From NCBI GenBank assembly GCA_023052935.1, contig CM041294.1, forward strand, positions 155,187,399 to 155,251,398: a DNA stretch of 64,000 bases, in the 5' to 3' direction. Both the position numbers and the translations under genes were made by a program. The notes under the pieces are model-generated. The model was not told the origin of the DNA. It worked only from the letters and a program-made list of their open reading frames with translations, and did not search any database. This document shows, one piece after another, positions 31,311 through 41,792 of this stretch; the first letter of the stretch is position 1, and each line of letters opens with the position of its first letter. This stretch comes from Piezodorus guildinii (lineage: Eukaryota; Arthropoda; Insecta; Hemiptera; Pentatomidae).

Positions 31311-31925
31311 TATGTGAAGATCTGAAGCTTTGATTTACTACTTGAATGGTATTTAGAGTGTACTGGAACGTCTTTGGGATGATAAATTGAAATTTGTGTA
31401 TTTAGCATTGACCTTAGGACCTTGACGACCCTCTAACTAATACCCCGCGTTGATTGGTCGGTTACTCGTCACTATCATCAACCGTTATCGCAACGTGTGC
31501 ATTATAGTCCGGGCTCGCGTGTTGTGTATTCGAGATGTTATCTATTGCAACACGCTCCTATCAAATAATATATCTATTATTAACGTATAACTATTGTTAC
31601 TCTATGGCTCTATGTCATGAAGGACCTTATGCATCGGTTAGCCATGACGCAAATTGCACCCTTAATGGACGAAAATTAATTATTTTTAAATAGTTCTCCA
31701 TTGACCGTCGAAGAATTCAGGGGGAGATTGTCCAGGCGACTTTACAAAATGAAATATTCATTGACTATGGTTTGTTTATTGTTTACTAGCTGAGCCAACA
31801 GACAAGTCTTATCTTAACTATGACCTGGAGAATCGATCAAGCCTCTAGTTAAGGTCAAGCAAAAAGACTTACAAAATCTGTCAAGCCGTTCACGTGTTAT
31901 GCAATGACCAAGGGATAAAGGAATT
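31311..31925. other. Non-repetitive stretch
   Basis: No repeat or coding match. 31400-31560 is relatively rich in CpG ('taccccgcgttgattggtcgg', 'aaccgttatcgcaacgtg', 'gggctcgcgtgttgtg'). It could contain regulatory DNA, but nothing specific is recognised. Confidence 0.4.
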
Positions 31926-31929
31926 CATT

Positions 31930-31933
31930 TATA

Positions 31934-32015
<82 letters not shown>
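31930..32015 (+). repeat. (TA)n-(AG)n compound microsatellite
   Basis: Interrupted TA dinucleotides to 31981, then about 16 uninterrupted GA/AG dinucleotides to 32015. Confidence 0.95.
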
Positions 32016-32017
<2 letters not shown>

Positions 32018-32018
<1 letters not shown>

Positions 32019-32168
32019 CCCCGTCTTCAAGCCTTCGAAAAATCTTCAACGCTCATTCATAAAGACCTTAATATTCCTTATGTAGCTGATTTGGTCTAAA
32101 CCAGGCATCAATCTTTCCATGACAAACCCTACTCTCACTCTAGCCCACTAGTTTCAATCCATAAAATT
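32018..32168 (+). pseudogene. Jockey-like LINE fragment (RT C-terminus)
   Basis: 'agaccttaatattccttatg', 'tagctgatttggtc', 'accaggcatcaatc', 'catgacaaaccc', 'ctcactctagcccactag' parallel DLNVPY-ADL--T--QSFHDKLHSHSNPLVS of the copy at 20560-20955. Cut by a HINE-like copy at its 3' end. Confidence 0.75.
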
Positions 32169-32169
32169 C

Positions 32170-32399
32170 AATGAAAAAGTAGCTGTAACATCTCAGGCGT
32201 ATAGATGTATTAAATATGAAATTTTAGTTTCATAGGACTTTTCGTTTCCGCGCGGGAGTTACCACACACAGACCTTTTTGCGGGACTTGGTATTTGGACT
32301 CAGGGGACCCTAAAATATCTATTTCCGTTGAAAACTGGAATTCGAAAATTTTCACGATCGCAATACTTTCCCTTACTATATATAGTAAGTGAAAGTAAA
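32170..32399 (-). mobile_element. HINE-like element, hairpin-end half
   Basis: Runs from 'aaaagtagctgtaacatctc' through 'cgggacttggtatttggac' to the perfect hairpin 'cttactatatatagtaag' and 'tgaaagtaaaa'. The other half is missing. Confidence 0.87.
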
Positions 32400-32465
32400 A
32401 AAAAAAAAAACTGTTACATACATTACTTTATTATCGTACTCATTAGTTATTTTTCAACTGCCTAG

Positions 32466-32750
32466 TTACTTTTTTTTATTTTTTTTTTATTGAGATATAT
32501 TACAATTTGTTACAAAATGAACAATAATAATATTGATTAGAGACCACATTCATACTACATATACAGAAAATAATAATAATAGTCAACTTACATAAAATAG
32601 AAAATAAATAAATTCATATATATACAATAAAATAATAATAAATAAAAAAACAAAACAATAACCTATTATTGAGATAAATAAAAAGTTGGCAAATAAATAA
32701 ACATCTTACATACAATCATAACTATATACAATATATACAATTGCTAAAGG
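32466..32750 (-). mobile_element. Probable LINE 3' UTR/tail (T-rich head)
   Basis: Begins with T-runs (poly(A) on the minus strand) and is dominated by 'aataata' and 'ataaa' tracts, like the 3' UTRs of LINE copies here. No coding part remains. Confidence 0.45.
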
Positions 32751-32752
32751 GA

Positions 32753-32880
32753 CCCCAGCACGCGCTTTTCCCTAAAACTGTATTTTCGTTGAAAATTGGA
32801 ACTCGAAAATTTTCACGATCGCAATACTTTCTCTTACTGTATATTTTATAAATATTTCATTGGTAAGTGGAAGTAAAATA
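32753..32880 (-). mobile_element. HINE-like element, hairpin-end fragment
   Basis: 'ggacccc', 'gtattttcgttgaaaattgg', 'tttcacgatcgcaatac', then a diverged hairpin and 'taagtggaagtaaaa'. Confidence 0.8.
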
Positions 32881-33515
32881 ACTCCCAACATATTCATGTC
32901 AAATATTTAAGGTACACAAGCATAACTACCTGCACCACGTGGTTTTTTTCTCAATTAAAACTTCAGAATAATAAATATTTTGTAATATATTAACCTCTGA
33001 TATGTTTTTCTGTCACATTTGATCACATTATTCCCGACAAATTCGCTATAAACAGCAAAAATGTCACACTTTCAAAAGTATATTTTTGTCAATTACATCT
33101 TTTTGCATTCTTTCGCCATTTATTACTTAGATTTCTATCGGACGTGTAAACGTTCAATAACGGTTCATTCATTCACTCGAGGGCTCTTGAATACAACTAA
33201 TGCGAAATTTCCGTGCTCCTCGTAGCCTTATATGTTAATTAGCTTTGTTCCATCGACCTTGACATTTTCGGCAAGTGTAATTATTGCTTACTCGAATCCC
33301 AAAACAGTATTTCAGGATTTTGAACTCATGTTCGCTAAAATCTATTGCAATAAATAAAAGTAAGAGTATTGCGATTTTGTTTCGTGAATTCTCAAGAGAA
33401 TTACAGGTTCAAAAACGAAATGTCGCAGACGACGAAGAAAAAAAATCTATTCGTCCATCTTACGCCGTCCGCGGCTTTTTTCTGAATCTACTGGACCGAT
33501 GTTTTTGAAATTGAA
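32881..33515. other. Non-repetitive stretch
   Basis: 33120-33300 is balanced in composition and free of repeats ('ttctatcggacgtgtaaacg', 'ccttgacattttcggcaag'). A plus frame at 33284-33508 has no recognisable domain. Confidence 0.4.
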
Positions 33516-33519
33516 TACA

Positions 33520-33945
33520 AAATCAACACCGCATCCAACGATGATCCTAACACTTCCACGTTGATATCACCCAATTAGTTTTAAAATTGTCTCGGATTAA
33601 AAATATAATAAATCAATAACTATGTTAGTTTTCAAGATCGAGAAAAAAAAAGTATTAAGTTTTCTAATCAGCTCACCAATATTAATCATAAAAATATAAC
33701 AGATTTTATTTTTTTTTTATTTTGCCCGATTAAAAGTTATATATACGCTTGTAATTCCGTTATTTTTGAAGATAGAGATAAAAACTATTATTGTTTTTTA
33801 ACCAAATAACCGCGTATAATTATAAAAAAGAAATAAAATAAAAGAATAAAATTGAAATTTTACTCACAAATACGCTCATAACTCAGTTATTTTTGTAGAT
33901 GAAGAAACATATGTATAGAGTTTTAGAATCAGTAAAGCTCGATAA
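33520..33945 (+). repeat. Dispersed repeat R4, copy 2 with internal repetition
   Basis: 'gcatccaacgatgatcctaa' and 'cacgttgatatcaccc' match 20990-21185. The segment 'ttccgttatttttgaagat...agagataa' is repeated with variation at about 33755 and 33877. Confidence 0.55.
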
Positions 33946-33952
33946 ACAAAAA

Positions 33953-35063
33953 AAGCTGGTGCGCGCAACACACGACTTTCACTTACCTCAATTATTCATA
34001 TCAATTCAAGAATTTAAAAGAAATTTTTTAAACGAAAATAGATTGTTAAACATTATTTAAATTGGATTTTAAGAGAAACATTAAATAATCTATTGTATTA
34101 TCTAAGACATTAGTTTATTTTATCGGCTTTTCGGCACTCTCAGTTAACTTTTACAATAGTATGTATAAAATAATATTTTTGCAGTTTTCTCGTTTAGTTG
34201 GATATCGAATTTGTTCAACTTATTTATTTACCTTTTTTTTGGCAATGATATTCATACGATATGGTTAATTTATTCGAATCTACAAAATTAAAGGTACTTC
34301 AGAGGAATGAATTCTGAATATCGGAATTTAAGCCCTGTCAGACTGTTTCAATCAGAATGAAACCTACAAGGTATTAAATCCCATTTAATTTTACATCGAT
34401 ATAGCGAGTTTTATCAAAATCGTTAGAGCTGCTTTTGGGATAACCGTAAAAAGTTGCAAAATGCGTAGTATAAAGTGGCTCTTCTGATTGGCTGATTTCG
34501 ATAAAAGTTTTTGTAATATTTTTTGTAAAATCTTCAGCTATCCAACGGTATACTATACTTCTATATTGTTATTCTTGGGTTCAAAAACACAAAAATTGGA
34601 TTAAAAAATGTGTTTGCACTTTTCTCCTTTATTTGTTTATCAAATTCGCTCATCTTGCATATTTATCCGTTATTTATCAATGATAGTAAAAAATAGTTGA
34701 AATCAAAAAAATTAATTAAGATACTTTTCAGGAAGAAAATTTAAAATACCGACCTTTAAGTACTGTCAGACTATTTCAGTCAGAATTAAACCTACGTCAT
34801 ATTAAAGCCCATCAAATTTTACATCGATATATAGAGTTTAATCAAAATCGTTAGAGCCGTTTTGAGAAAATCGTATTACGGTGCAGAATGCATGGTACTT
34901 TATATATAGTAGATCTTCCGATCAGCTGATTTTGATGAAAAAGTTTCCATAACATCTCGGGCGTATAGTTGTCTTGAATATGAAATTTCAGTTTCATAAG
35001 ACTTTTCCGTTACGCGCGGGAGATACCACACACGGACACACACACACCATTTTGCGGGACTTT

Positions 35064-35095
<32 letters not shown>

Positions 35096-35440
35096 AGTTC
35101 ACCCCTACCTCGCCTTTGAAGGCTATACGGAGGTTTCTCGGACCAGGGAGTGAGGGCGGGGTATAAATGCCGAGATAAAAGTCCTCCCGGTACCGAGACT
35201 CGAACTTGTAATTTTATGGTTTCCAATTTTTGATTCTCTGTGGTTGCTAGGCAACGCGCATCAAACCATCGCGCGCTAACCTACTCGGCTATCCCGCCCC
35301 CAACGGGACTTTGGACTTGGGTCATTTGGACTCACGAGTCCCTAAACGTGTATTTCCGTTGAAAGCTGGAATTAGAAAATTTTCAAGATCGCAATACTTC
35401 CCCATACTATATATTTTATATATAGGTTAGTGAAAGTAAA
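33953..35440 (-). mobile_element. Two HINE-like copies joined head-to-tail
   Basis: First copy 33953-34520: 'gctggtgcgcgcaacac' to 'gtggctcttctgattggctg'. It is followed at once by internal sequence of a second copy ('taaaatcttcagctatccaac') running to the hairpin end 'ttactatatattttatatatag' and 'gttagtgaaagtaaa'. So the far end is missing at the joint. A SINE D interrupts the second copy. Confidence 0.83.
35070..35303 (-). mobile_element. SINE D, full-length
   Basis: Third tRNA-derived family. On the minus strand the head reads 'gggcgggatagccgagtagg' (A-box region) and 'caagttcgagtctcgg' (B-box GTTCGAGTC). The body has 'gaggacttttatctcgg', 'ccgccctcactccctgg', 'gaaacctccgtatagcc' and ends in a ~27-nt poly(A). 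Flanked by a 15-bp duplication CGGGACTTTGGACTT at 35055-35069 and 35304-35318, within the HINE-like 'cgggacttgg' segment. Long pure tail and perfect duplication mean a young insertion. Confidence 0.95.
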
Positions 35441-35489
35441 CATTGAAATCTTGAAACTCCGTTCTTTTTGAAGGTAGAGAAAAGTATGT

Positions 35490-35720
35490 AGAGAGTTTTA
35501 GAATCACTAAAGCACGATAAACCAAAATGAAAAAAGAATCAATGAAATTGGGGCAGAACTAGCGGAGAAGTAGCGTTTTTGAATTAGCATCGGTGATCTG
35601 CTATTTTCCTATGAATTATTTATTGCTTTTCATATTAGTTAATTGCCTATAAACAGCTATATCCTGATACAGTTATTTGGAATTAATAAACTATTGTGTA
35701 ATAATTTGCTGCATTTTTTG
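35490..35720 (+). repeat. Family Z dispersed repeat, partial
   Basis: 'gaatcaatgaaattgg', 'gcagaactagcggaga', 'ttattgcttttcatattag', 'ttaattgcctataaacagc' and 'actattgtgtaataatttgc' match the copy at 30660-31060. Confidence 0.65.
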
Positions 35721-35738
35721 TTTCTATTTTTTTACTTT

Positions 35739-35795
35739 AATTCAGAGCTAAAATAGCCCTAAGTGGTTCAAGTGCCCTAATGATAAATAAATGCT
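35739..35795 (+). mobile_element. LINE 3' tail fragment
   Basis: 'cagagctaaaatagccctaag', 'gtggttcaagtgccctaatg', 'ataaataaatg' match the tail inserted at 5936-6066. Confidence 0.6.
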
Positions 35796-36280
35796 CTTCA
35801 AATGCATTTTAAAATCACCAGAGAAATAATCAAACCACTAAGAGAAAATAATCTGTGTCTTCTTTACCACACCGAAAATTTGTTCGCGCCCAAGATCTCG
35901 GATGACCCTAATATCTCATGACGGACTCATTAGGTATTCCGTTACGTCTTTTCAGCAAAGGCGTCACCGATCGGTAATGATGTGTTCGCGTTGAGTTGCC
36001 ATAGCAGTCGTCAGAGGAATGGACATTTCTGCCGCCTTCTTTATTAATCGAGTCGATATCCCATCGATCGCCATGCGATCGCGCTTCTTCGTCCTTCGCC
36101 TTCAGAGCTATTTGCATTGTAGGAACCGGTAGCAGGAATTGAACCACCGAGGTCGTATGAATATTTTATTCGCTCATCGCTTACTATCCACGAAATAATT
36201 TTGGACTCGATGGGGTTTGATGAAGGATCATTATAAAGTAGTTGACCGTACGTGTCCACAATTAAGTATGATTTACTGTT
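35796..36280. other. Non-repetitive, relatively GC-rich stretch
   Basis: 35880-36250 is single-copy here and richer in GC than its surroundings, with many CpGs ('cgatcgccatgcgatcgcgc'). Two overlapping minus-strand frames (35908-36147, 36044-36259) have no recognisable domain, and no splice context was established. Either an exon-like remnant or conserved non-coding DNA. Confidence 0.4.
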
Positions 36281-36316
36281 AAAAAATCTGGTGCTCGCAA
36301 CACACGTTGCCTAGAC

Positions 36317-36465
36317 ACTACAGATGACCTGTGAAAATAATAATTACGAGTCTCGGTTCTGTGGGGACTTTAATCTCGCTATTTACCGCCCGCCCTCACC
36401 CCCTGGACCGAGAAACCCCTGTATAACCTTCAAAGGCGAGGAAGGGGTGAAAAAAAAATAAGAAG
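36317..36465 (+). mobile_element. SINE D, 5'-truncated copy
   Basis: 'gttgcctag', 'attacgagtctcggttctg', 'ccgccctcaccccctgg', 'gaaacccctgtataacc' and 'aaggcgaggaaggggtg' followed by an A-rich tail. AACACACG before and AAAACACG after look like the duplicated HINE-like target. Confidence 0.85.
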
Positions 36466-36533
36466 AAAACACGACTTTCACTGACCTCAGTTGCTAAAAT
36501 CAATTTAAGAATTTTTAAATACATTTCGAGATG

Positions 36534-36778
36534 TTTGTTTATTTATTTAACGTCACTTTATGCTACTATGGCTGATCGGACGATGCTACAGTGGGAGTCC
36601 TTAATTTTGCCTATCCAGGTTTTACTAGGATAGGGATCTTTAACGAGTACTTGACATCGCACAGGCTCGGGACCACCTTTTAACGTCCCCTCGGAAGGAC
36701 GGCATAACTAAAGATTTTTTTACTCCGTGACCTTTGGCATAGGAGGCTGTTATGCTAGCCACCCAGCTACAAGTGATC
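36534..36778 (-). mobile_element. SINE C in HINE-like copy
   Basis: Family body on the minus strand ('ttaacgtcactttatgctac', 'ggactt-like' centre, 'acccagctacaagtgatcc'). A stretch around the B box is deleted ('ttactccgtgaccttt'). Flanked by a 12-bp duplication CATTTCGAGATG at 36522-36533 and 36779-36790. Confidence 0.93.
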
Positions 36779-37076
36779 CATTTCGAGATGAAAATAAATT
36801 GTTAATGAATTAATTAAATTGGATATCAATAGAAATATGTATTATATTATTATCCAACAATCAGTCAGTTTTATCAGCTTTTCATCAATCTCCATTAACC
36901 TTACGATTTCGTGTATTAGATAATATATTTTCAATACTCTTTAGCTAATGAACTAATAAATATCAAACTGACAAATGAAGCTTTTAATCTTTCAAATAAT
37001 AAGTCTACATAAAAATTGTTAATTAACACGATTTTCTTTAATTTTGATAGGTATAATATTATTTACTTCCTTGTTT

Positions 37077-37370
37077 TCTGGGGTCACCCATAGCGTGGTA
37101 GCTAGCATAACAGCTTTCTATGCCAAAGGTCGCGGGTTCACACCTGCGGGTGGCTCTAGGATTTTTTAATGGGAGTAAAAAATCCTTAGTTATGCCGTCC
37201 TTCGGAGGGGACGTTAAAAGGTGGTCCCGAGCCTGTGCGATGTCAGGTATTCATTAAAGATCACCATCGTAATAAAACCCGGATAGGCAAAATTTAGGAC
37301 TCCCACTGTAGCATCGTCCGATTAGCCACAGCAGCATATAGGGACGTTAAATAAATAAACAAACAAACAA
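37077..37370 (+). mobile_element. SINE C, full-length
   Basis: 'gcgtggtagctagcataac', 'gcgggttcacacctgcggg', full body and '(aaac)n' tail. Flanked by ACTTCCTTGTTT at 37065-37076 and 37371-37382. Its 3' part (from 37189) is included in the large duplication around the Jockey element. Confidence 0.93.
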
Positions 37371-37748
37371 ACTTCCTTGTTTATAACTAAATTAAAATAA
37401 TAATCAGTAGTATTAATAATAATATTGTTTGGGTTAAAGCTAAAAAGTAGCCAGAAGCCATCTCATACCGCATCACCATCGGTTTAGAACAGTTGTAGAA
37501 TTGTACCTACCGTGTCGTTTGGTTCATTGATTTTCACTCTTAATGATTTCTCAATCGTCTTAATGCCGACCGTTTAGCTACTAACTGCTGTTAGGTTGCT
37601 TTACTCATGGTTTTGGCAGTTCTAGATGATTCTAGGGAAATAAAGACTTGTATCGCAGCTGACCTGGCATTGGAGTTAAGATTGAGAATGGTTGTAGTTA
37701 AAAAAATCTGGTGCGGGCAACACACGACTTTCACTTAACTCCGTTTGG
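37189..37748 (+). repeat. ~560-bp direct duplication, left copy
   Basis: From 'gttatgccgtccttcgg' to 'cacttaactccgtttgg', identical by eye to 39699-40258 at a constant offset of 2510. It contains the 3' part of a SINE C, ~330 bp of single-copy DNA and the first ~45 bp of a HINE-like element. Confidence 0.95.
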
Positions 37749-39698
37749 TCCGTCCGCTCGATGATAACAGTCATACGTTACATCGTCTCTCAGATTTTTG
37801 CTTTTTTCAGTAGGAATTCGCTTGAATTCAGTCTGGAGAACATCACTAGACCTCAGGAATACTACGGCAGTGAATATTGGAGAAATTTCGGTAAGCAAAG
37901 TTATAATTTACTTTGTACAATCACGAAAAAGTGAAAGGAGGGTCACTGATCAGCTGATTGCCGCTAGCTCGGCAAGCTCGGGCTTGCTTTTCGTTAACTT
38001 ATCTTTCTTTTATCTTTAATTCTTATCTCATTATTTATTTATTATTATTATTTTCTTAATCAATGAGATCCAAAAACTTACCCTCCGTAAATCTCCTGGA
38101 TACGATCTCCTTACTCCCCAGATCCTCCGACAACTTCCGCAGAAAGCTATTATATTCCTTACTTATATTTACAACTGCATCCTACGCACCACCTATTTTC
38201 CTCTGTTATGGAAACATTCCACTATCATTCTTTTTCTAAAACCAGGCAAACCTTCCAACAACACTTCATCCTACAGGCCTATTAGTCTACTCCCCATCCT
38301 CTCAAAAATCTTCGAAAGGCTTCTTCTTAAACGTATCCTACCCATATTAGAATCTCAAAATCTTCCTTCCCATCAGTTTGGATTCCGTCCTCAGCATTCC
38401 ACAGTTCAACAGGGGCTCCGAGTTGTAGACCATATTTCCTCAGCTCTTGAATGCAAAGAGTATTGTTCTGGTGCGTTTCTGGACATTGCGCAAGCTTTTG
38501 ACCGGGTATGGCACACTGGATTACTCTTCAAGCTGAAAACCCATTTACCCCAGTCTCTATACCTCATTCTCCGATCCTATCTCTCAAACCGTTCCTTCCG
38601 CGTTCGCTGTGGTGTAGAATTTTCTAACCTTTATCCCGTTGAGGCCGGTGTTCCTCAAGGCAGCGTCTTGGGACCCGTCCTCTACATCCTTTACACTGCT
38701 GATATTCCTACACATCCTGATACCTTTCTGGCAACTTTTGCAGACGACACCGCCATCCTATCATCCAGTTCCAATCCTGAAACAGCATCCTTAAACCTGC
38801 AAAGACACCTTTCTCTTATCGAAGACTGGTGTAATGCTTGGCGCATAAAGGTGAACGAAGCCAAATGCAAACACGTAACCTTCACTCTTCGACGAAATTC
38901 CTGTCCGCCAGTTTACTTCAATTCCATTCCAATTCCTCCTTCAGATACAGTCCGGTATCTTGGCTTACTATTAGACAAAAGATTGACTTGGAACCCACAT
39001 ACAAGACTTAAAAGACAAGAACTCAACCGACGATTCGGACAGTTATACCGACTACTCAACAGAAAATCTGAACTTACAGTTGACAACAAATTATTAATCT
39101 ACAGGACAATACTGAAGCCCATCTGGACCTACGGACTTGAACTGTGGGGGACAGCTAAACGTACTAACATCAAACGCATTCAATCCTTTCAATCCAAAGT
39201 CCTCCGTACAATAGTAAATGCTCCTTATTATGTTTCCAACAATACCTTGCACCACGACCTTAATGTTCCTTTTATTTCAGACCTGATTCCATCCAAATTT
39301 TCCAAATTCCACCAGAATCTCATTCATCATCCTAATCCTCTAGCTCAATCCCTATCCAGCCCCACCCATCCATACAACCCACCTAGAAGGTTAAAACGGC
39401 AGTGGCCTCGTGACCTCTTATAACATGTATATTGGAGTTCTAGCATTGGCTAGATTCTCCACTCACGTGCTGTATGCTTGTGAATTGTATATAGGTATGA
39501 GTGACTATTGTATATATTTTTATTGATTTTATTTTGTATATATGTATATTTTATTATTATTATTATATAAATTTATAGTTTTGTATATATCGTGTGAATG
39601 TAGTATGAATGTTGTACTTTATCACTATTAAAAATGTCCTGAATTGGACAGATTGTAATATTGCTCAATAAATAAATAAAAAAAAAAAAAAAAAAAAA
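37749..39698 (+). mobile_element. Jockey-clade LINE, internally deleted, with long target duplication
   Basis: Occupies exactly the interval between the two ~560-bp direct copies. Leader 37749-38019 has stops in all useful frames and may be 5' UTR. RT coding sequence 38020-39423. 3' UTR 39424-39680 ends '(aata)3' then a ~19-nt poly(A). ORF1 and the apurinic-type endonuclease domain, normally ahead of RT in Jockey elements, are absent. The insertion point lies inside the HINE-like element whose remainder resumes at 40259. Very young by its tail and open frame. Confidence 0.93.
38020..39423 (+). CDS. Reverse transcriptase (Jockey-like LINE ORF2, RT part)
   Basis: Open for 467 codons from the stop at 38017-38019 to TAA at 39421. 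There is no in-frame ATG, GTG or TTG before 38668, so any native start is lost with the deleted 5' part. Numbering from the Asn at 38062: RKSPGYD at 9-15; LKPGKP at 59-64 and SYRPISLLPILSKIFERLL just after; motif A FLDIAQAFDRVW with Asp 141; motif B GVPQGSVLGP at 196-205; motif C FADD at 226-229; thumb YLGLLLDKRLTWNPHTRLKR; terminal LKRQWPRDLL. All catalytic motifs are intact. FADD and the PRDL terminus are typical of the Jockey clade. Lacking the endonuclease, the copy cannot jump alone, though its RT could in principle be translated. Confidence 0.93.
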   Translation, partial: FLSHYLFIIIIFLINEIQKLTLRKSPGYDLLTPQILRQLPQKAIIFLTYIYNCILRTTYFPLLWKHSTIILFLKPGKPSNNTSSYRPISLLPILSKIFERLLLKRILPILESQNLPSHQFGFRPQHSTVQQGLRVVDHISSALECKEYCSGAFLDIAQAFDRVWHTGLLFKLKTHLPQSLYLILRSYLSNRSFRVRCGVEFSNLYPVEAGVPQGSVLGPVLYILYTADIPTHPDTFLATFADDTAILSSSSNPETASLNLQRHLSLIEDWCNAWRIKVNEAKCKHVTFTLRRNSCPPVYFNSIPIPPSDTVRYLGLLLDKRLTWNPHTRLKRQELNRRFGQLYRLLNRKSELTVDNKLLIYRTILKPIWTYGLELWGTAKRTNIKRIQSFQSKVLRTIVNAPYYVSNNTLHHDLNVPFISDLIPSKFSKFHQNLIHHPNPLAQSLSSPTHPYNPPRRLKRQWPRDLL

Positions 39699-40258
39699 GT
39701 TATGCCGTCCTTCGGAGGGGACGTTAAAAGGTGGTCCCGAGCCTGTGCGATGTCAGGTATTCATTAAAGATCACCATCGTAATAAAACCCGGATAGGCAA
39801 AATTTAGGACTCCCACTGTAGCATCGTCCGATTAGCCACAGCAGCATATAGGGACGTTAAATAAATAAACAAACAAACAAACTTCCTTGTTTATAACTAA
39901 ATTAAAATAATAATCAGTAGTATTAATAATAATATTGTTTGGGTTAAAGCTAAAAAGTAGCCAGAAGCCATCTCATACCGCATCACCATCGGTTTAGAAC
40001 AGTTGTAGAATTGTACCTACCGTGTCGTTTGGTTCATTGATTTTCACTCTTAATGATTTCTCAATCGTCTTAATGCCGACCGTTTAGCTACTAACTGCTG
40101 TTAGGTTGCTTTACTCATGGTTTTGGCAGTTCTAGATGATTCTAGGGAAATAAAGACTTGTATCGCAGCTGACCTGGCATTGGAGTTAAGATTGAGAATG
40201 GTTGTAGTTAAAAAAATCTGGTGCGGGCAACACACGACTTTCACTTAACTCCGTTTGG
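39699..40258 (+). repeat. ~560-bp direct duplication, right copy
   Basis: Second copy of 37189-37748, starting right after the Jockey poly(A). It carries a second SINE C 3' part (39699-39880). Confidence 0.95.
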
Positions 40259-40840
40259 AAAATCGATTAAAGAATTTTCAAATACAGTTAGAAATAAAAA
40301 TGAGTGAAACCATTAAAGAATTAATTAAATTGAATTAATATAGAAACATGTGTTTTATTAAAAACTCTATTATATTGTTATCTAAAATAATCACTTAGTT
40401 GTATCGGCATTTTATCAATCTTTATTAACTCTTACAAGCTTGCATATTAAATAACATTTTTTTCTAAAATCTTTCTCTTTCCAACGATATATTATACGTG
40501 TATATTACTGTTGCTATGTTCAAAATAAAAAAAATGAATTAAAAAAATATTTTTTCAGTTTTCTCCTTTAGTTACATATCGAATTCGTTCAACTTATTTA
40601 TTTATGTGTTTTTCATCTGTGGTAACGAGATAATATATTTATTTTTACAAAATCTATAAAATGAAAGGTACTTTACAGGAAAAATATGTAAAATAACAGC
40701 ATTTAAGCCCTGTAAGACCATTTTAATCAGAATAAAAACTACATGATATTAAAGTCCATTAAATTTTAAATCGATATAGAGTTTAATCAACATCGTCTTT
40801 CGTTTTTGAGAAAATAAGGCGTAAAAGTAAGTGAAAGTAA
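40208..40840 (-). mobile_element. HINE-like element, target of the Jockey insertion
   Basis: Begins 'atctggtgcgggcaacacac', 'gactttcacttaactccg', continues without break at 40259 ('aatcgattaaagaattttc', 'ttccaacgatatattatacg', 'agcccattaaatttt' type segments) and ends 'aagtaagtgaaagtaaaaat'. The CA tract and hairpin are deleted. Its first ~45 bp also occur at the end of the left duplicate (37704-37748). Confidence 0.88.
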
Positions 40841-41325
40841 AAATACATATCATCTGAATTTTTTATATCAATATGATGAAAATAAAGACAATAACATCCA
40901 TTATTTTTATTAAAATAATACAGAAAGGTTTTACATTGTACCTTGTATCAAATGTTTATTCAATCATTTAAAAACTTTTGACATAATGACTTGCTAATAC
41001 TTTATATCTAGCAGAAATCGAATAACACAACTTGCAGTCGAATTTTCACAAGATCGCAGATGACTTTGCAATATTTCAATTTTCTGTTTAAGATGTTTGC
41101 ATTGCTATTTTCCATAACAAACATTTGTCATCTACCATGAAAAACTATAATAAACTCCCCATGAAATTTGAAGTTTCTCGTTTCAAGGTACCTCGAATAA
41201 ACAAAATCTCCGATGTTATCGTTTTTATTTTTTAGATTGGTCCCCAATGTCTCAGATAATCCACTTGATCCTTGAAAACCGTTAACATCAGTCTTTTAGT
41301 TTCAAAATGGCGTCAGATTCGAGAT
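40841..41325. other. AT-rich stretch, no gene recognised
   Basis: No repeat match or coding frame seen. Confidence 0.5.
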
Positions 41326-41335
41326 TGTTTTTGTT

Positions 41336-41621
41336 TTTTTGTTTATTTATTTAACGTCCCTTTATGCTGCTGTGGCTAATCGGACGATGCTACAGTGGGA
41401 GTCCTAAATTTTGCCTATCCAGGTTTTATTAGTATAGGGATCTTTAACGAGTACCTGACATCGCACAGGTTCGGAACCACCTTTTAACGTCCCCTCCGAA
41501 GGACGGTATAACTAAGGATCTTTTACTCCAATTAAAAAATCCTAGGGCTACCTGCGGTTTTGAACCCGGGGCCTTTGGCATGAGAGGCTGTTATGCTAAC
41601 CACCCTGCTACAGGTAATCCC
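41336..41621 (-). mobile_element. SINE C, full-length
   Basis: Complete minus-strand body ('gctaatcggacgatgctac', 'ccgaaggacggtataac', 'ttaaaaaatcctaggg', 'ctgctacaggtaatcc'). Flanked by TGTTTTTGTT at 41326-41335 and 41622-41631. B-box-like 'cggttttgaacccg' is altered. Confidence 0.92.
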
Positions 41622-41792
41622 TGTTTTTGTTATTGTAACCATTGCAACTAATGCGTATTGAAATGCAGCGTTTTTCAATTTCCTGCGTAATTCTTTCTTG
41701 CCCTTTTTATTTCTCTCTCGGTTTTTGTATGTATGGATATTTATTACCAGATGTTATTTTAATGCTTTTTTAAAACCTATTTGTATTTTATA

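Larger units (their letters stand above)
36286..36960 (-). mobile_element. HINE-like element hosting SINE D and SINE C
   Basis: 'atctggtgctcgcaacacac' marks the end, resumed after SINE D by 'aacacgactttcactgacctc', and after SINE C by 'gaattaattaaattgg', 'ttatcagcttttcatcaatc', 'ataatatattttcaatactc'. The hairpin half is missing. Confidence 0.87.

Noticed and set aside
36044..36259. Minus-strand frames over 35908-36259 as a protein-coding exon
   Set aside because: No recognisable domain, no convincing splice sites, and two different frames overlap; kept only as a non-repetitive GC-richer stretch.
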